The translations under genes were made by a program, and so were the position numbers. From contig CAYIGN010000033.1 of assembly GCA_964363055.1 (NCBI GenBank), positions 1-7,901 on the forward strand: 7,901 nucleotides of DNA, in the 5' to 3' direction. The notes under the pieces were generated by a model. It had not been told where the DNA came from, did not search any database, and was given only the letters and a program-made list of their open reading frames with translations. This stretch comes from CAYIGN01 sp964363055. Its GTDB lineage: Bacteria > Patescibacteriota > Minisyncoccia > Sungbacterales > HO2-52-23. Below are positions 4,869-7,901 of the stretch, piece after piece (within the stretch, counting starts at the first letter, position 1; every line of letters starts with the position of its first letter).

Positions 4869-7154
4869 CTACGTGTTCCGTCGTTCTATCGGCGGGGTGT
4901 AGCGGCGCAAAAGCAGGGAATTGGTCACTACCGATACTGAACTGAATGCCATGGCAAATCCGGCGATCTCGGGACGAAGGGTGAAGCCGGATGGGAGATA
5001 GCCGAGGATCGGATGGATGAATGCATAATTGGGGTACAGTGCTCCGCCTGCGACCGGAATTGCCAATACGTTATAGATAAATGCCCAGAAGAGATTCTGC
5101 CATACTTTTTTGATGGTCCTGCCGGAGAGCTGAATCGCGGTAACAACATCCCGCAGATCGTCTTTGACCAAGACCACCTGTCCGGTCTGCACCGCGACAT
5201 CCGTCCCCGACCCTACGGCAATCCCAATGTCGGCTTGGGCGAGTGCCGGGGAATCATTGATGCCGTCCCCCACCATGGCAACGCTCTTGCCTTCTTTTTG
5301 CAATTGTTTAATGACATCTGCTTTCTGCTGAGGCAGGACTTGCGCCATCACCCGGTCAATGGCTAATTCGCGGCCGATTGCCTCAGCCGTCTTGGGATTG
5401 TCTCCAGTGATCATTATAATTTCTTTGCCCATCTTCTTTAACTCCCTGATCGCTTCAGGCGCGTAGGGTTTCAATGTATCTGCCAGCGCAATAATTGCGA
5501 TCGGCTTTTTGTCCGAAGCGGCATATACTACTGTTTTGGCCTGATTTTGGAGTTTCTCAACCAGCGGCGCATGTTCGGCGATCGGGATTTTCAGCGACTC
5601 CATAAACGCGGCATTGCCAACCAGTACCTCCTTTCCCTCAACCTTGCCTCGTACGCCCAGCCCAGCCACTGCCTCAAAATCCTTGACCTCCGGCAGAGAG
5701 CCAAGAACTGCTTTGCCTTTTTCCATCATTGCTCGCGCCAATGGATGCTCGGAGCCCAGCTCAACCGCGCCGACCAGTGAGAGAGCGTCGCGCTCGGACA
5801 TCCCGCCGAGCGTCACAAAATCAGTCACCACCGGCTTGCCGATCGTAAGGGTTCCGGTTTTGTCAAACGCAATTGCGGTGATTTTATATGCCTTCTCGAG
5901 CGCCTCCCCTCCTTTCAGAATAATACCAAACTTTGCGGCGCGGCCAATCCCGACAATGAGCGCCGTGGGAGTTGCCAACCCCATGGCGCAAGGGCAGGAA
6001 ATCACAAGTAACGCAATCATGCGAAGCAAGCCCGCGCGAAAGGGAAACGCGTAGATAAAATACCAGACCACAAATGTAATCACCGAAAGCGTGACCACTG
6101 CCGGCACAAAGTATTCGGAAATTTTATCAACGAGATTCTGGATCGGCGCGCGGCTTGCTTGCGCCTCCTCCACCATTTGAATGATTTGATACAGGAGCGT
6201 TTCCTTGCCGACTTTGGTTGCCTTGAATTTGATCATTCCTTCTATATTGACGGTCGCGCCAATCACCTCGTCCCCGGCCGTTTTCCCGACTGGCATTGAC
6301 TCTCCGGTCACGACTTTTTCGTCCACATGGGTTTTGCCTTCAAGAATTACGCCGTCTACCGCAATCTTTCCGCCCGGCCGCACCACCAAGGTCTCGCCTT
6401 TCCGAATCTGATCAATTGGCACGGTCACTTCCTGTCCATTGCGTAAGACGTGCGCTTCTTTTGCCTCAAGTTTCAGCAATTCTTTGATTGCCGCAGACGC
6501 GCGGCCTTTGGCGCGCATTTCAAAATAGCGTCCGAGCAGAATGAAGGACAAAAGTGCTGCTGACGACTCCCAGAACGGATGATCAATGTTGAAGAATAAA
6601 AAGCCAATCGTGCTATACAAATACGCAGCGGTGGTGCCCAGCACCACCAGAACATCCATATTCGCCGATCCCACACGCATTGCGGTGAACGAATTGCGGT
6701 AAAAGGGCCAGGCGATGACAAATTGGATTGGGGTTGAAAGAATCCAGTAGATGTAATTGAGATCAATTACATTATCGAAGAGCGTAATTGAGTGTACATG
6801 CTGGAGGTTGAGCATGTGGATCAGCATGTAGTAGATGATAATCGGTCCCGCGAGCACGAATGCCGCAATCACGCGCCGCCGCGCTTCATCAATCTGGCGC
6901 GCTTCCTTTTTTTCTTCCTCCTCCACCGTTGCCCCTTGCTCATCCGGCCGGATCAAATCATAGCCGAGTTTATGCAGCAGTTCGTCAACCCGCTCCAGCG
7001 AGATTTTGGTTTCGTCAAACTCAATCGCGGTCTTCTCCGCCCCGTAATTGGTTTTAATCGAAATCACACCCTCTTGTTTACCAATGAGTTTGTCAATCAA
7101 GGCGCTGCAAGAGGCGCAGTGCATACCCTTGACTTTCAAAACTAATTTTGTCAT
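4869..7154 (-). CDS. copA: Copper-exporting P1B-type ATPase (CopA)
   Basis: A 761-residue P1B-1 ATPase that pumps Cu(+) out of the cytoplasm. In order: one N-terminal HMA domain with MHCASC (11-16); a charged linker (about 70-92); four membrane segments (about 94-113, 130-150, 166-188, 197-210); the actuator domain with TGES (283-286); two membrane segments, the second carrying CPC (387-389); the phosphorylated Asp D431 in DKTGT; SEHP (468-471) in the nucleotide domain; TGD (583-585) and GDGIND (629-634); and two last membrane segments with YN (694-695) and MAFSS (735-739). CPC, YN and MxxSS are the Cu(+) set, which separates it from Zn/Cd pumps. Length is normal for a single-HMA CopA. The start ATG 7154 gives MTKLVLKVKGMHC directly and has an extended -10 six bases upstream. 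The CopZ-like gene follows. No copper-sensing regulator is visible in the window. Confidence 0.97.
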   Translation of the reverse strand: MTKLVLKVKGMHCASCSALIDKLIGKQEGVISIKTNYGAEKTAIEFDETKISLERVDELLHKLGYDLIRPDEQGATVEEEEKKEARQIDEARRRVIAAFVLAGPIIIYYMLIHMLNLQHVHSITLFDNVIDLNYIYWILSTPIQFVIAWPFYRNSFTAMRVGSANMDVLVVLGTTAAYLYSTIGFLFFNIDHPFWESSAALLSFILLGRYFEMRAKGRASAAIKELLKLEAKEAHVLRNGQEVTVPIDQIRKGETLVVRPGGKIAVDGVILEGKTHVDEKVVTGESMPVGKTAGDEVIGATVNIEGMIKFKATKVGKETLLYQIIQMVEEAQASRAPIQNLVDKISEYFVPAVVTLSVITFVVWYFIYAFPFRAGLLRMIALLVISCPCAMGLATPTALIVGIGRAAKFGIILKGGEALEKAYKITAIAFDKTGTLTIGKPVVTDFVTLGGMSERDALSLVGAVELGSEHPLARAMMEKGKAVLGSLPEVKDFEAVAGLGVRGKVEGKEVLVGNAAFMESLKIPIAEHAPLVEKLQNQAKTVVYAASDKKPIAIIALADTLKPYAPEAIRELKKMGKEIIMITGDNPKTAEAIGRELAIDRVMAQVLPQQKADVIKQLQKEGKSVAMVGDGINDSPALAQADIGIAVGSGTDVAVQTGQVVLVKDDLRDVVTAIQLSGRTIKKVWQNLFWAFIYNVLAIPVAGGALYPNYAFIHPILGYLPSGFTLRPEIAGFAMAFSSVSVVTNSLLLRRYTPPIERRNT

Positions 7155-7169
7155 AAAAAAATAATATCA
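7155..7169 (-). promoter_or_regulatory. Extended -10 promoter of copA, near-leaderless layout
   Basis: In the 40-base gap after the toxin gene, the minus strand reads TGATATTAT (7169-7161), an extended -10 element (TGn plus TATTAT), then six T, then ATG 7154. No clear -35 box is seen at the usual distance, which extended -10 promoters tolerate. Transcription would start at or next to the start codon. I saw no obvious CsoR or CueR operator dyad. Confidence 0.5.
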
Positions 7170-7194
7170 CGCCGGTGGCATTCTGCTGGCTTTT

Positions 7195-7593
7195 CTATTT
7201 TACCCCTTTTCTGATTTTCTTGAAATGCGCGCGGAGCCATTCTACAATCTCCTCGTGCGCGTATTTCTTTTCAACTGCGTCTACGACGAATTTCTCAATC
7301 TCATTATTGGTCGCATTAAACGCGCAGCCGTTCGTAAAAAGGAAACGTGCCGCAATGGCGATTGCGGTCCTTTTGTTTCCATCGGTGAATACATGGTGAT
7401 ACGCGCACGATTCGAAGTATGCTGCGGTTTTATCGAAAACTGTCTGATAAAGATCCTTCCCGCCGAATTGCATCTTCGGGCGCTCGGCGAGCGAACCAAG
7501 AAGGTTTATGTCGCGCACGCCGTGCATGCCGCCCGTCTTATCAATAATCCGTGCATGGACGACGAGAATTTCTTCCGTGGTAAAATAATGCAT
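7195..7593 (-). CDS. doc: Doc-type Fic domain toxin
   Basis: A 132-residue protein of the Fic/Doc fold, close in length to P1 Doc (126 residues). The core motif HVFTDGNKRTA (67-77) supplies H67, D71 and K74-R75. The Lys in place of the Gly of classic Fic AMP-transferases is the Doc signature; P1 Doc uses it to phosphorylate EF-Tu and stop translation. The N-terminal GGMHGVRDINLLGSLAERP (about 21-39) and the FESCAYHHVF helix are also typical of Doc. It starts nine bases after the AbrB-type gene, with AGGCGG just before ATG 7593 (spacing is short), so the two are one operon. Normally Doc is paired with Phd; here the partner has an AbrB fold. Toxicity is inferred from the family. All active-site residues seen are intact, so it is probably functional. 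Confidence 0.92.
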   Translation of the reverse strand: MHYFTTEEILVVHARIIDKTGGMHGVRDINLLGSLAERPKMQFGGKDLYQTVFDKTAAYFESCAYHHVFTDGNKRTAIAIAARFLFTNGCAFNATNNEIEKFVVDAVEKKYAHEEIVEWLRAHFKKIRKGVK

Positions 7594-7602
7594 AACCGCC
7601 TG

Positions 7603-7833
7603 CTATTTTTTTGCAAGCGCCTCCAGTGCCGGTCGATATCGCTCGATGAACTGATCGGTCCACTGCAAGAGCTCTTCGTTAATCTTCTGAATCGGTTCTA
7701 CCACTACCCGCCGTTTCTTCACATCAACGCCTACCGCAACCTCATCGCCGATTTTTATTCCCAGTTCTTTCAATGATTTTTTCGGGAGAGTTACCACTGC
7801 CGAACTTCCCACCTTTAATACTTTTTGAGTCAT
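7603..7833 (-). CDS. AbrB/MazE-type antitoxin of the Doc toxin
   Basis: A 76-residue protein. Residues 1-46 form an AbrB/SpoVT swapped-hairpin DNA-binding domain (QKVLKVGSSAVVTLPKKSLKELGIKIGDEVAV, then the basic strand KKRRVVVEP). Residues about 49-76 form an acidic/aromatic helix (INEELLQWTDQFIERYRPALEALAKK) that would wrap around the toxin. In toxin-antitoxin systems such proteins neutralise the partner and repress their own promoter. The frame offers TTG 7842, ATG 7839 and ATG 7833. The last is preferred: TATAAT occupies 7847-7842 and overlaps the TTG, while ATG 7833 sits 8 bases after the box and gives the normal AbrB N-terminus MTQKVLKVG. Its stop lies nine bases before doc. AbrB fold is firm; the antitoxin role rests on gene order. 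Confidence 0.9.
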   Translation of the reverse strand: MTQKVLKVGSSAVVTLPKKSLKELGIKIGDEVAVGVDVKKRRVVVEPIQKINEELLQWTDQFIERYRPALEALAKK

Positions 7834-7871
7834 ATACATCAATTATAATTGGTAATTAGTGGTAATCGCAA
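7834..7871 (-). promoter_or_regulatory. Promoter and probable operator of the AbrB-Doc operon
   Basis: On the minus strand TTGCGA (7871-7866), 18 bases, then TATAAT (7847-7842), 8 bases before ATG 7833. The -10 box is the centre of a perfect 12-bp palindrome CAATTATAATTG (7840-7851). On the plus strand the spacer carries GGTAAT twice (7851-7856 and 7861-7866), exactly 10 bp apart, one helical turn. A palindrome over the -10 and helically phased repeats in the spacer are what an autoregulatory AbrB-type operator would look like; binding itself is inferred. Confidence 0.55.
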
Positions 7872-7901
7872 CCATGGATGATAAAATCATCGCATGGGTA
7901 T

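Noticed and set aside
7225..7776. 183-residue plus-strand ORF over doc and the antitoxin gene
   Set aside because: Antisense shadow spanning two well-supported genes.

Overview
The window is about 7.9 kb of moderately GC-rich bacterial DNA in which every convincing gene lies on the minus strand, so transcription runs from right to left. The protein styles point to a member of the Candidate Phyla Radiation (Patescibacteria), possibly Parcubacteria-like. The basis is a short S41 protease with the wording typical of that group, a compact MurC, and several genes whose -10 box sits only 6-8 bases before the start codon. This placement is inference from sequence style; there is no rRNA or other phylogenetic marker in the window.

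In transcription order, right to left: (1) an AbrB/MazE-type antitoxin (start 7833) followed by a Doc-type Fic toxin (7195-7593), with a palindrome over the -10 box that may serve autoregulation. (2) A copper module: CopA Cu(+)-exporting P1B-ATPase (4869-7154), then a 68-residue CopZ-like metallochaperone (4596-4802). (3) A small SAM-dependent methyltransferase resembling phospholipid N-methyltransferases (3979-4545), followed one base later by the wreck of a DUF457/YdjM-like membrane hydrolase gene (3686-3977). This has a typical N-terminus, a frame break and a typical C-terminus, but no middle. (4) murC (2348-3661), which probably starts at GTG from its own promoter inside the pseudogene tail. 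(5) An unrecognised cysteine-rich 169-residue ORF (1773-2282) with a strong ribosome binding site, closed by a hairpin terminator at 1681-1714. (6) A membrane-anchored S41 C-terminal processing protease (228-1460) with its own promoter.

The non-coding stretches are 1-227 and 1500-1772. The first holds a perfect 11-bp hairpin and a terminator-like nested hairpin. The second holds a perfect 18-bp inverted repeat and the terminator of the 169-residue ORF. The two perfect hairpins bracket the protease gene and share ACTT/AAGT outer ends.

The genes do not form one pathway. The recognisable functional units are toxin-antitoxin, copper export, and cell-envelope work (MurC, the protease, and perhaps the methyltransferase). 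The most useful observations are the repeated near-leaderless promoter layout, the decayed hydrolase gene, the AbrB-Doc pairing, the two perfect hairpins and the orphan ORF. I see no CRISPR array, tRNA, rRNA or insertion sequence.
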